From Gordius sp. MW1 (taxonomy: Eukaryota; Nematomorpha; Gordioida; Gordea; Gordiidae), in NCBI GenBank assembly GCA_964036665.1, contig OZ038531.1, positions 1,116,001 through 1,180,000 on the forward strand: 64,000 nt of DNA, read 5' to 3'. This document shows, in pieces, positions 22,971 to 35,001 of the stretch; the stretch's first letter is position 1, and the number at the start of each line of letters is the position of its first letter. Under the pieces are notes generated by a model. It did no database searches, was not told the origin of the DNA, and worked only from the letters and a program-made list of their open reading frames with translations. Position numbers and translations under genes: made by a program.

Positions 22971-24867
22971 TTAATTGCTATGCAATTTATGGGCTCGTTT
23001 TTTGGTTGTCCGTCCGTTGTCCGTTGTCTACCCTCCCTATCTATTTGCATTGGGTATATTAGGTTATCGATTTATTAAATTAATGCATGAGAAAGAGGTG
23101 CCCCACCCCTCATCTCTATCTCCCTAGCTGTGTTATTTTTTAAATTAATGCATAAGTGGTGCCCCATCCCTCATCTCTATCTCCCTCGCTTTTGGGCGGG
23201 GTCGGGTTCTAATTGCTACGTTAAATTAATGCATAAGTATATCTATTCGTTTTTGAATTGGGTAACATTGATATTAATTGCTATAATTACCCTATGCCCT
23301 CCACTACAAGGGTTTGGGTTAGAATCTCGGAGTTTTTTTAGACTCTTATGATTGTTCTTGTTACTACCATTGATAATAAGACTTTTTGGCCGTCTGCTGG
23401 CTGCTGACCAATGAAAAAAAATGACCATTGGCCAAAATGTGAATCCAAGTTTCTTTTTTCTTTTTTTTTGACTATTATGATTGTTCCTGTTACTACCATT
23501 GCTAATACGACTTTTCGGCCGTCCACTGGCTGCTGACCAAAGAAAAAATGACCATTGGCCAAAATGTGAATCCAAGTTTATTTTTTCGTTTTTTTTGACT
23601 ATTATGATTGTTCCTGTTACTACCATTGCTATTATGACTTTTTGGCCGTCTGCTGGCTGCTGACCAATGAAAAAAATGACCATTGGCCAAAATGTGAATC
23701 CAAGTATTTTTTTTCGTTTTTTTTTGATTATTATGATTGTTCCTGTTACTACCATTGCTTCTATGACTTTTTGGCCGTCCGCTGGCTGCTGACCGATGGA
23801 AAAAATGACCATTGGCCAAAATGTGATTCCAAGTTTTTTTTTCGTTTTAGTTTTGACTATTACGATTGTTCTTGTTACTATCATTGATACTAAGACTTTT
23901 TGGCCGTCCGCTGGCTGCTGACCAATGAAAAAAATGACCATTGGCCAAAATGTGAATCCGAGTTTTTTTTTTCGTTTTTTTTGACTATTATGATTATTCC
24001 TGTTACTACCATTGCTATTATGACTTTTTGGCCGTCCGCTGGCTCCTGACCGATGGAAAAAATGACCATTGGCCAAAAGGTGAATCGAAATTATTTTTTT
24101 CGTTTTTTTTTACTATTATGATTGTTCCTGTTCCTACCATTGCTATTATGACTTTTTGGCCGTCCGCTGGCTGCTGACCAATGGAATAAAATGACCATTG
24201 GCCAAAATGTGATTCGAAAATTTTTTTTTCGTTTTTTTTACTCTTATGAATTTATATCCATTTTTACCGTGTGCTGGCTGCTGACCGATGGAAAAAAATG
24301 ACCATTGGCCAAAGTGAGCATCAAATTTTTTTTTCCGTTTTTTTGGCTATCATTGACTTATAGAGTGTCTGTTGGTACTGACCAATGGAGAAAAAATGAC
24401 CATTCGCCAAATTTTTGATTTTTTTAATTAAAAATTGTTCAAATTCAACAAAAATTTCTCTCAACAATTCTGCAAATTCTTAACATTGTGATGTTTTATA
24501 ATATAATGTTTGTTAGACCCATATTCACTAAAGGCCGTAAAAACTAATGTAATACGCAACTAGATGCAAACACTAAATCTAACCCTAACCCTTGCCTATA
24601 TTACATTTTGCCTATATTACATTTTGCCTATATTACATTTTGCCTATAAATGGAAAATTTGTCTAAATAATTAATTAATCATTAGGCATTTAATACCCCC
24701 CTATAGGCATTCTCGCCCCTTCCCACCTTTCTCGCCCATAAATTGCATAGCAAATATGATACATTTATACGAAGTAAAGATGAGCCGTCCCCCCTTCCCT
24801 TCCCCCCTTCCCCCCTTCTCCCCTCCCCTTCTCCCCTCCCCCTTCCCACGAGGGCCGAAGGCCCGAG
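22971..24867. repeat. Composite tandem-rich element, copy B
   Basis: It has the same left edge, the same CCCTCATCTCTATCTCCCT leader, more than ten diverged units of TGGCCGTCCGCTGGCTGCTG plus TGACCATTGGCCAAAATGTG, the same C-rich segment, and the same CGAGGGCCGAAGGCCCGAG hairpin at the right. Apparent ORFs of 70-277 codons on both strands arise because the unit happens to stay open; they carry no independent support. Confidence 0.78.
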
Positions 24868-26042
24868 TTTAATTATATTTGATATTTATTAAATTAATAA
24901 GGATTTAATGCCTTTATTTATAAATCCAATCTCTTATATTAAAATTTTACCGAATAATTTGCAAGTTAATGACGTTTGAAAAGGCCAAATTCGCTGTTTT
25001 TAGCAACTTTCACAGAAAATATTTTTAAAAACTGACGTATAGGGAAAAATTAAGAATATATTCGTGTTCAACGCGAAAAACTCTAACAGAATCTGCAAAC
25101 ATTTTGCTGGTCGCATGTTGAACCGTGTAATTATTTGTTTAGTATATAGTTTTAGATCATATTGTTAAAAGATATATTTTGAATAACATCCAAAAAACAA
25201 AGTATTAATAATTCAAGAGCAAATAAATATGGTTAAATGTTTTCAAACATGAATCTAAGTGTAGTTTAATTTAAATTGAGGTGTGTAAACTATATGGATA
25301 TTTAATATGAAAGTTAGAGGCTGAAAAAAACAAATATAATATTTACCACAAGGTATAATAAAATCTTTTGCATCTAAATTATGTATAAAAATTTAATTTG
25401 TTAATTAAGAGCACAAATTATTTAAGGATGTTTATCTAGAAAAAAACAATTTTTCGGACGAAGCTCGCCGTGCCATTTCCAGCTTCATTCTAATTATCCC
25501 TAATATTTCTTAAGTTTTTTACCAAGAAATTTTTTTTATATATTAACTAAAGATCATATTTTTTTTCGGCTAACACCAAAGGTTGACTAAACAAAACCCA
25601 GATCTTTTTACCACACAACCTTATAGATGGAAGAAAAATAATTATAGAATTTTGCTTAACAATAATTTATTTGGTATCCCTTTTGGTTTAACGTGGCGTA
25701 AAATTGAAATTAAAAAAACATTTTATAGGTTTAAGTCTAATTTTCTACAAATTCTAGCCACATCGTTGCTATACGCTTCAATCCATATCTCATTGTGACG
25801 ATCGAATAGTTTAGCCGGTCTAAAAGAATGATAGTTATAAAAGTATCAAGTATTACAAAAAAGTTTAAATTTCTCATATCAGATCCGATAGATCTAATAT
25901 CTAAAACAATTACAATTATGACTATATATATTTTTTTTCATTAAAAGTAGTTGAATATTATGAAATTTTCAAAAAAGTGTAAATCGAAATTAAAATTTAT
26001 CTTTTAATTTTTATAAATAATTGTTGATTAAATAGTATGTAC
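24868..26042. other. AT-rich region beyond the last detected HEBP exon
   Basis: No gene is recognised. About 25560-25622 has the right half of the 'GTGTTGTAAAA' MITE type (GACTAAACAAAACCCAG, then TTTTTACCACA). About 25040-25130 carries the dispersed TTTGCAG-GTGAACAC repeat in reverse. Confidence 0.45.
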
Positions 26043-29000
26043 CTGTCATAACCAGCAACAAAATACTCTTTCGATGAAATAACTACACCCCTGTCTTCCA
26101 AAATTTGCTTTATTCTTTCATATTTGTTGATATTGTAATATATGGTCCATAAATATCCCGTGTATATGTAAATGTAATACGTTTTTTCTGGTTCCTTCAA
26201 TATTTTAACCTATTACAGAGTGAAATATTACATTTTTTTACTGAGTCAATTTCGTTCTGAATTTATTTATTAACATTTTTGTTTAAATATAAAACATGGT
26301 TTTTTTGAAAAAAAAATCCGTTTTTTAGAATTGTCATTGAACGCTAGAGTTATATATAAAAAAATTTTATATACTAAAATAATAAAAACCATGAGGAAGG
26401 ATTGAGGTTTAAAAAGCTTATATTTAATTTAAAAAGAGTGGCAAATTGTAAAAAATGTTGACACTTATTAAATTGTTTAATTTAAATCAGCTCAAGCTCG
26501 TTCCGGCCCGACCCGATAGGCTTTAAGGCCGGACTCAAACTAATTGGGCCTCGACCACTCTAACCTCTCGACCCTGCCGATAATTTTTTATATAAAAATT
26601 ATTATCATTTTTTTATGTTTTAATGTCTATTTATAAATAAATATATATTTTAGTTAATAAAACTCTCTAAAAAATGTAAAAGTACAATTCAAAAAGCTTA
26701 TTTATTTTAAAATCGCTTAATGTTAATTTGCAATTTAAGGTTGATTATCATTTTAAAACTTTAGTTCAGCATACTAATTAATGTGATAAACTACTGATTT
26801 TAGCAATCAATTTTAATAATATAAGATATCCTTAAAATGGTTAGAATAATTTCGGGTCGGGCAAAAAAATAAGGCACGGGTCGGGCTTGGAAAATTTCAA
26901 AATAAGAATATCAATCCGGGTTGGGTCCGGTAAAAGTCACCTTTAATATTATCATATATAGGTTATTTTTCGAAATTTCTACATTAGAAATATGTTTAAA
27001 ATGCGTAAAGTTTATCTTTTTACATCTGAATTCAAGGGTTTAGGTGGGTTGGTTGCATAAGCATCTTGTAAGTAAAATAGGACTCTAAAAGTCCGAAGGC
27101 TCCAGGCCCTACTCACTGCTTGTAGGTTTTTATCATAGCATGGTGAAATGTTTGGTAACGTTTCTTTTATTAACACCGGTACACTCATGGGTATCGTAAT
27201 GTCTAAAAAAATATAAAATTATATTTATTACTTATTTACAAATGATTATAAAACTTTTTACTTCATAAAATTTAGGATTTAAAAATTATTTGCCCAAAGG
27301 AAAAAAATATACGCGTAAAAAGTGAAAAAATCATTTGAAAAATATAGCCTCATTATTCAAAAATTTTAAATAAAACTATATAGTTTAAATCATATTTAAA
27401 CGCCTGTTATCTGTTCTAGTTTTTTAAATTTGCGTATTTCCAATAAAAAGGCAAATATAAAAAAAATATGCAATTTTTGTAAAAATTAATCTTAAAATGT
27501 GTTTTAACTTTTATCATTCTCGCCCGATATATAACGGAATACACGTTTAAAAGCTGTATTTATAGCCATCATTTTGCTGATAGATTGAACTTCGCTATAA
27601 GCCCATGTTGTAGGCCCATATGATCGCACTTCAAAATCGGTTCCATTACATAATGTCCAATACTTAGGACAATCATAAACAGTACAAAATGCTGGACGAT
27701 CCCTAAGACAAAAAAATTAATAAAAAATATGTCACTGAAACAGCTATTAGAATTTTTAAAGTTATTAGAAAAGTGTAACATGGGCTTTAAGCACCACGGA
27801 AGGAAAGCTTTTACAAGCCACAGAGAAACAAAAAGTAGACCGGTTTACATCCCCCGGCTCGATGCTACATCAAGAGGGAGTTTGCGCAACAGAAGTCAAT
27901 GCCCGGATCCAAAAAGGATGGCTTAAATGGCGAAGTATATCCGGTGTAATGTGCGACAAGAAAATGCCAATAAGGTTGAAGAACAAAGCTTACAAATCCA
28001 TCTTAAGACCGCTGTTTCTATATGGAAGTGAAACATGGGCATTAAACACCACGGAAGGGAAGCTATTGCAAGCCATAGAGTTGAGAATGATACGATGGAG
28101 CTTGGGGTATACTAAGCTCGACCATATGACGAATGACCTGCTCATGACAAAATTGGGTATTCAACTATGGCTGACATGATTAACGAAATTGGCTAAGGTT
28201 GTATGGGCATATAATAGATACAAATGACGTAAATTGAAAAGTACTGGACACTGAGGTACCGGGGAAGAAAGGAAGAGGACGACCCCGTGTCACGTGGAAA
28301 GGGCAAGTCGATAAAGTTATGAAAACAAAAGAGATTAGTCAAGACATGGCACTTTGGCTGTCAAGATGGAAGAAACTCATTATAACAAACCCCACAACTG
28401 TCGGACCAAATAATGATAAAGAGGATGTATTTAACAGATATGATTTAATTCAGTCGTTGGCTGCGCCCATGTGAATGTGAATTAAGTTTATGTCTTCTGT
28501 AACATATATATCTGGCAGTTATTGACTTTTTTTATTTATTTTTTTTAATTGAAAATTATTTGTTTTGTAAATCTCAAATTTTTTATTTATAAATTAAACT
28601 TGTAGTGTACCCTCACGGATATCTTAAGTTAGTAAGCTAGGTGTTCCGGATAAAAAATACAGCTCTGTGGTTACACTAAAATGTTCAAAATACAAGCAAA
28701 ACTGCATTGAGAAATTATTGACAGGAAAATTAGTTATAAAATCATAAAGTCAATTAGTTATATAAAAATACATTTAAGATTAGATCTATCCGACTTGTTA
28801 ATTTATCTAGGAAAGTCGGTAGGTATAATTGATGATTAAAGTTTGGACTAATTTAATTAAATAATTTCATTTAAAATTAGTATCCATTAAAATATATCCA
28901 AATGATATATATAAAATTTTAATTAATATAAAATTATATATTTAAGGTGAAATTCAATGAATATCATTATTTTTTTATAAATCAAAATATTTTTCAAAAA

Positions 29001-29973
29001 TAAGTTTTAATTTAATGAGTATATCATATTAATAGCATTATCATAAAAGCTGTTTTGTAATTATATATTTAATTTATAAATTGATTTTTTCATTTAAAAT
29101 TCATAGTAGTTCTTCGCGTTATTAAGTTTATAAAAGGAATGTCATACTACGAAGACCGCGACCCAGATTTTAACATTATGTGACTAATTTACTAATTAAC
29201 TCATAGTCGCCAAAATCCTAACTTCTTGTACAAAAGGAAAAAAAATGTGAGCTGTATTTTTAAGCATATTTTCCGTATCTACGTCGTATAATTTAAAAAA
29301 CTTTCATTACATATAATATAATTTAATATTTGATTCTATTAATCTTGAAATTTGTTTTACAAAACCACAATATCCAAAGCAGGGGCTTAGCCAAAGTGTT
29401 AGGGTGGGGGCAACTAGATGCATCCCCCCCCCTCTTCTCCCAAAATAAAAATAAAAGTTTTCATATTAGTGAATTTGAGGTCCAAATTTTAACAAATATC
29501 GGGCACAAAATATTAATAGATATTGGGCCGGGCGAGGTCGAAAAAATTAAAGCCAACGAGCGGTCATTAGCTAGTCTATATGCGAGCAAAGTCTTTTACA
29601 TAAGCATAATCCACAGCCATAAAAATTTCTCATAAGTTTCCACAGCCATTATTAGATAGCCAACTTGGACAGGACGGACGAACAGACAGGACGGACAACC
29701 AAAATGGTGCCCATTTGCATAGCGATTAATTTTATAAAAGGAAATATCTTACTTTGATTTGGGTGGATTTTTATAGGCGTTAGCGTGGTAGTGTTCGTTC
29801 CACTTTAAAAACCATTCTTTAAAAACGTGATATTGATTCATTACACCTTCTTCGCTTCCATATGTAGGAGGTGAATCCGCGTGGTCAGTCAAGCCAAATG
29901 ATGATAGCGTTACTATCAACAACAATGAGACTATGTGAATGGGATGAATCATAGACAAATTGGTGATTGCCAC
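26043..29973 (-). CDS. HEBP: SOUL/HEBP heme-binding protein with signal peptide (last exon missing)
   Basis: Minus-strand exons: 29973-29753, 27702-27509, 27202-27024, 26209-26043; phases agree at all three junctions. Exon 1 starts MAITNLSMIHPIHIVSLLLI, a signal peptide, so the protein should enter the secretory pathway. Exon 2 gives CPKYWT...DFEVRSYGPTTW, exon 3 ITIPMSVPVL then FYLQDAYATNPPKP, and exon 4 a block ending KEYFVAGYD. These follow the HEBP1/HEBP2 order, including the IPM-PV strand and the GYD near the C-terminus. Family members bind heme or porphyrins. The closing exon (NRxNEVW in relatives) was not found between 26042 and the composite repeat; it may be distant or lost. Intron 1 holds an RTE remnant. 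Confidence 0.82.
26470..26960. other. HEBP intron 3 with GGGTCGGGC-like GC patches
   Basis: An AT-rich intron interrupted by GC-rich patches (TTCCGGCCCGACCCG at about 26501, TCGGGTCGGGC at about 26851, CCGGGTTGGGTCCGG at about 26917). Similar patches occur near 41270-41340 and 58820-58880. I see no coding or known element. Confidence 0.35.
27738..28430 (+). pseudogene. RTE-type LINE remnant, copy 2 (3' part)
   Basis: It matches the 3' part of 18900-20530, with LKNKAYKSILRPLFLYGSET, WALNTTEGKLLQ and WSLGYTKLDHMTNDLL. It begins only about 35 bp from HEBP exon 2, within intron 1 and opposite to the HEBP direction. Stops and gaps make it non-functional. Confidence 0.78.
29640..29730 (-). repeat. 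Fragment of the composite element's left end, inverted
   Basis: Read on the minus strand from about 29730: TTAATCGCTATGCAAATGGG, then TTGGTTGTCCGTCC. This is the left edge of composite copies A-C in a diverged form. It overlaps HEBP intron 1 next to exon 1. Confidence 0.5.
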
Positions 29974-31280
29974 TATTCAATAATCAATAAATAAGCGATT
30001 GGTGGATGAATTAAAAAAGGTTTAGCCAGATGGGGCACACCCAAAATTAGGCATCAAGAGTAAAATATTATTCCTTTATTTTTAGCTGTCCAAAAGTTTA
30101 AAGTTTAAAAGAGAGAAGACACTGAGGTAGGTGGTATGGTTGTCCAACTTATTATTTATTCAATGGAGAAGGTCCGAAGTTTTAGTTATATGCACCGAGG
30201 GCCTGAAACAACCAAAAAGGAGCTTTTTCGCGTTTAAATTTTAAATGTGTGTGAGCAAGTTTAAATTAGGTACCGAGTTGCATGTATGGACCATTAGGAT
30301 TTCTTTTAGATATGGGTCAGTCCATTTCAAGGACGACAAGGTCCAACATTGAAAGCCAAATTAATTTGCCATTGTGGGTTAATGAAGACGAATGATAATA
30401 ATTTATTATATCTATTTTTTTAGGCTATGTATAGACGATGGGCGTAGCCAGGAAAGTTAGGAGGGGTAGGGGCAAAATGATCTTTTAAAATTTTGATATT
30501 ATTTAAAATACCATGTCTCCTCGATATTGGAGTTAATTTCAACTATTATTTAAGCTAATAAGTTTATATTCGTGACAATAACTTCATTATATTATATCTA
30601 TCTATCCCTGCCATTTGTTATCTTTATCTGTCGTTCTTTTTAAAGAGCGTGCATTAATGCTGATAAATTGCTAACCCTTCGTTGGTTTTAAATGTCAATA
30701 TGATCTGAATATATTTAAAAGTATCATAAATGTCAAATTCCAATTTGAACCCAACTTAAGCGCAAAACATAAATGAAATAAGATAAAAGAAAATAAAACA
30801 AAATAAATAACTGTAAATATTTAATCTTGAAATTTAATTCATGATTGATGTTAGAACCGATTATAGAATAAACGGAAGCCATAACCGGACCATGGGCGTA
30901 GCCAGGGCCGCCCCCCCCCGCTTCATATCCAAAAAATCCTTTAAAATTTCATACAAGTTTCAGAATGATTCTTTTGCCCCTCTCTAAATCAATATCGCCC
31001 CCCCCTCTCTAATTCAAACTGGCTACGCCCATGACCGGTACTGAGATTCTTCATTAAAAAAGAGTTTGAATCCCAGAAATTTTAAGGAACACCACCCCCC
31101 CCCCCCCTAAAGACTTTTTGAATTTATAGTTGGAAAACCGGCCTTCCCTGCCTCCCCCCTGGCTACAACCATTTTAAGGAGTTAATGAGTTTTAAATGAA
31201 ATAATACAATTATCACAAATTGCAAATTATTATTGCTCTAAAGTCTAATTTCTCTTGTTTTACTTAACTCCAATAATATA
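29974..31280. other. Intergenic region upstream of HEBP with hAT-type MITEs
   Basis: No gene is seen. 30891-31033 is a MITE with ends CATGGGCGTAGCCAGG and CTGGCTACGCCCATG and an imperfect ACCGG-containing flank repeat. A one-sided relative (GGGCGTAGCCAGG) is at about 30440-30455. The HEBP promoter should lie just above 29973, but no clear motif stands out. Confidence 0.5.
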
Positions 31281-32946
31281 TTAATTTCTATGCAATTTAT
31301 GGGCTCGTTTTTTGTTGTCCGTCCGTCCGTCCATCCCTATCTATTTGCATTGAATATATTAGGTTATCGATTTTTTAAATTAATGCATGAGAAAGAGGTG
31401 CCCCACCCCTCATCTCTATCTCCCTCGCTGTGTTATTTTTTAAATTAATGCATAAGAGGTGCCCCACCCCTCATCTCTATCTCCCTCGGTGTGTTATATA
31501 TAAGATTTGTTAAATTATCTATTATATAATAAACATAAATAAAAGTTGTTTACTTTTAATTGCTACTTTTAACATTTTAACTAGTTATATAATAAACATA
31601 AATAAAAGTTGTTTACTTTTAATTGCTACTTTTAATTGCTATGCAATTTAACTAGTTATATAATAAACATAAATAAAAGTTGTTTACATTTAATTGCTAT
31701 GCAATTTAACTAGTTTTTGTTATATAATAAACATAGATAAAAGTTGTTTACTTTTAATGCTATGCAATTTAACTAGTTATACAATAAACATAAATAAAAG
31801 TTGTTTACTTTTTAATTGCTATGCAATTTAACTAGTTTTGGGGTTAGAATCCCGGAGTTTTTTTTGACTCTTATGATTGTTCTTGTTACTATTATTGATA
31901 ATAAGACTTTTTGGCCGTCCGCTGGCTGCTGACCAATGAAAAAAATGACCATTGGCCAAAATGTGAATCCGAGTTTATTTTTTCGTTTTTTTTTGACTAT
32001 TATGATTGTTCCTGTTACTACCATTGCTATTATGACTTTTTGGCCGTCCGCTGGCTCCTGACCGATTGAAAAAATGACCATTGGCCAAAATGTGAATCGA
32101 AATTATTTTTTACGTTTTTTTTGACTATTATGATTGTTCCTGTTCCTACCATTTCTATTATGACTTTTTGGCCGTCCGCTGGCTGCTGACGAATGGAATA
32201 AAATGACCATTGGCCAAAATGTGATTCAAAAACTTTTTTTTCGTTTTTTTTTTGACTATTATGAATTTATATCCACTTTTACCGTGTCCTGGCTGCTGAC
32301 CAATGGAAAAAAATGACCATTGGCCAAAATGTGATTCTTTTTCGTTTTTTTTACTCTTATGAATTTATATCCACTTTTACCGTGTGCTGGCTGCTGACCA
32401 ATGGAAAAAAATGACCATTGGCCAAAGTGAGCATCAAAATTTTTTTTTCCGTTTTTTTGGCTATCATTGACTTATTGAGTATCTGTTGGTACTGATCAAT
32501 AGAGAAAAAGTGACCATTGGCCAAATTTTTGATTTTTTTAATTAAAAATTGTTCAAATTCAACAAAAAATTTCTCCCAACAATTCTGCAAATTCTTAACA
32601 TTTGTTGTTTTATAATATAATGTTTGTTAGACCCATAATCACTAAAGGCCATAAAAACTAATGTAATACGCAACTAGATGCAAACACTAAATCTAACCCT
32701 AACCCTTGCCTATATTACATTTTGCCTTATTACATTTTGCCTATAATGGAAAATTTGTATAAATAATTAATTAATCATTAGGCATTTAATACCCCCTATA
32801 GGCATTCTCGCCCCTTCCCACCTTTCTCGCCCATAAATTGCATAGCAAATATGATACATTTATACGAAGTACAGATGAGTCGTCCCCCCTTCCCTTCCCC
32901 TCTTCCCTTCCCTTCTCCCCCTTCCCACGAGGGCCGAAGGCCCGAG
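31281..32946. repeat. Composite tandem-rich element, copy C
   Basis: It has the same left edge and the same right hairpin as copies A and B. It adds a second array at about 31500-31840: six units of roughly 50-60 bp, each with TATATAATAAACATAAATAA then AAGTTGTTTACTTTTAATTG. Then come the TGGCCGTCCGCTGGCTGCTG units. Copy C shows that the internal arrays vary in number while the edges stay fixed. Confidence 0.75.
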
Positions 32947-33334
32947 TATTAGTCTTATTTTATATTTATAATTCATAAATCCATAGGGCATCCTTCAAAG
33001 AGTGTGGACTCTTCTAACTCATTGAAACCCGTAGGCCTAAGCTCAAGGGAGAGACCCGACGGGGGATATTATCATACCATGGGCTCGTGGCCTAAACACC
33101 TGTCGGACCTCATCCCATTTATCACCACTACTCTTGTAACCTAGAGGCATTTTCCCTAAAAAAAGAATTCCAAGTCAATTACCGAACAATCATTTGGAAC
33201 CCTAAAGTTTTTTTTACCTTAAGTAGAAATTAACTGTGGAGATTGTTGAATCTAACACAGTCACGATCTATAAATCTATGCCTGCTCATTATTTTAATAT
33301 ATTTTCATAGTTCATATATGTATGACTTCTTCAT

Positions 33335-33504
33335 ATGCGCAGCCAGGGGGTGGCAGAAAGGGGCGACTGCCCCCTTTAAATCCAGAAATCTTAATTTTTT
33401 TTAAATATAATTATGATTAAAATACATAAAACATCATTTTGCCCCTCCACTAAATCATTATCGCCCCCCCCCTCCCCTCTAAATTCAACCTTGGCTACGC
33501 CCAT
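33335..33504. mobile_element. hAT-type MITE, degenerate
   Basis: The left end is TGCGCAGCCAGGGGG, the right end CTTGGCTACGCCCATG, with a C-rich right arm as in 30891-31033. No clear target duplication. Confidence 0.5.
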
Positions 33505-34100
33505 GAACCTCTTAGTTCCGTACCTTTTGTCTAAGCTAGTTAAGAATAATTATAATTTATTTACTAAGTATCATTAATATGTGCTAACATATATTGAATA
33601 AATAGGCAGGCATAAGGCCATGTCGATGCATTGGATTTTACAATTTGCAAACTGATTTTCAGCTTAATAGTAAAAAATTCTTTGAGGACGTGTGTAAATT
33701 TTGATAATTGTTTAAGAAATTGGCTACTCTTGGGTTCTAAGTTATCGAGTCGTGGCCACTCTATACAAAAATGAGACTTTTTCATTTACAATTTAGAGTT
33801 CTCTTTTATTTAAGGCTTTTTTCGGCAGAATTTCCGTTTTGAAATTGAAATGTGTTCGTTTTTAGTAAATTTTTTAATTAAATTGAATAAATTTATTAGT
33901 TTTAACTACTATAAAACCATTTATGTTATATTTATATTTTATATAATTGTAATTCTATCCCACAATCAGGCCGCTAATTGTGATAGAAAATTTTGCGCTG
34001 AATAATAGTGTGTTTTTAGTTTTTTCCCCAAAACCTCCAGTTTTTTTAGATAAACGAGGTTGAAGATGCAAAAAATTATCATTTTAATCCTTTTAGCGGG

Positions 34101-34418
34101 GACCAATGTTACATGATCCAAATTCTTGCACTGTATAAGCGATCTTACATTCCATTTTCTTATTCGATCCAAAAAATAAAGAAGCGCCGATTTGTGTTTT
34201 TCGCATTCGGAAAAACACAAATCGTAAGAAATAAACAAAATTTCTTACTCACGTTTTTATATTGTGATTTCGGTCTCGCAAGGGCAGGTTTTGTAAAGTT
34301 AGGGTTAGGGTTAAGTCATTTTAGGTTCAAGATACATGATTACTTTTTGGATCGAATAAGAAAATGGAATGTCAGATCGCTTATACAGTACAAGAATTTG
34401 GATCGTGTAACATTGGCC
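34101..34418. mobile_element. MULE-type MITE, 318 bp, 9-bp duplication
   Basis: Long inverted repeats of about 70 bp begin GACCAATGTTACATGATCC on the left and, on the complement, GGCCAATGTTACACGATCC on the right. A perfect 9-bp duplication TTTAGCGGG flanks it (34092-34100, 34419-34427). Nine-base duplications with long inverted repeats fit Mutator-like elements. Within it, 34189-34223 is a near-perfect hairpin (GATTTGTGTTTTTC, loop, GAAAAACACAAATC). Confidence 0.88.
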
Positions 34419-34774
34419 TTTAGCGGGTGTAATGCCACGGCATTATGAATTTATACTGAAAAATATTAATTTACTCTTGTAGATACGGTTCATCTATAGG
34501 TCCTTTATTTTATATATTTGTATAACCTCTATATCAAAATTTATTTGCGTTTAGGTGACCACTTCCCCTTAGCCATCGTCCCATTTTGTCTGAACAATGG
34601 AGTACATTACATTATATCCACCACACGCAATGTTTAATAACACATCAATCTCTCCCTTTCTCCTTCTCTTCCACTCCCGCCCCCATATCTAGCCAAGCAT
34701 ACATGAAAGTATTATAAAATTATAAATATTTTTATGCAATAAAAGCATAAAAGACATAAAAGGAGTAATTTCAT

Positions 34775-34999
34775 TTATTTGTTATTAAACAATTCCAAGA
34801 TAATTTCATCTAAATCGAGAGGTAAACTCATATTGTGTGTGCTACGATATCGTAAATCTTCTATGATTTTTTGAACAATTATTTTAATATTATCCCATTT
34901 GTCTGCACCAATAGATGATTCCAGTTTTAGACTTTGATCAATCACAGCAAAAATTTGCTTGCATAATTTCTTGTAATGTTGATAATTTCCGTTACATTT
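34775..34999 (-). CDS. Terminal exon of an unrecognised gene
   Basis: On the minus strand an acceptor (TTTTTAATAG) at 35000-35001 is followed by 74 codons and TAA at 34777-34775. The peptide starts KCNGNYQHYKKLCKQIF, looks helical and has a typical soluble composition (DQSLKLESS, ADKWDNIKIIVQKI, LPLDLDEIILELF). Composition and the clean acceptor argue for a real exon. I do not recognise the family and found no convincing upstream exon between 35000 and 39900. Confidence 0.45.
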   Translation of the reverse strand, partial: KCNGNYQHYKKLCKQIFAVIDQSLKLESSIGADKWDNIKIIVQKIIEDLRYRSTHNMSLPLDLDEIILELFNNK

Positions 35000-35001
35000 C
35001 T

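Noticed and set aside
23243-24076. 277-codon minus-strand ORF
   Set aside because: It consists only of diverged tandem units of composite repeat B. The same peptide recurs every 40-45 residues and in all three copies, with no independent coding evidence.
33564-33785. 73-codon minus-strand ORF
   Set aside because: Composition is not unlike a protein, but there are no splice partners, family motif or conserved neighbours; length is within chance for this region.
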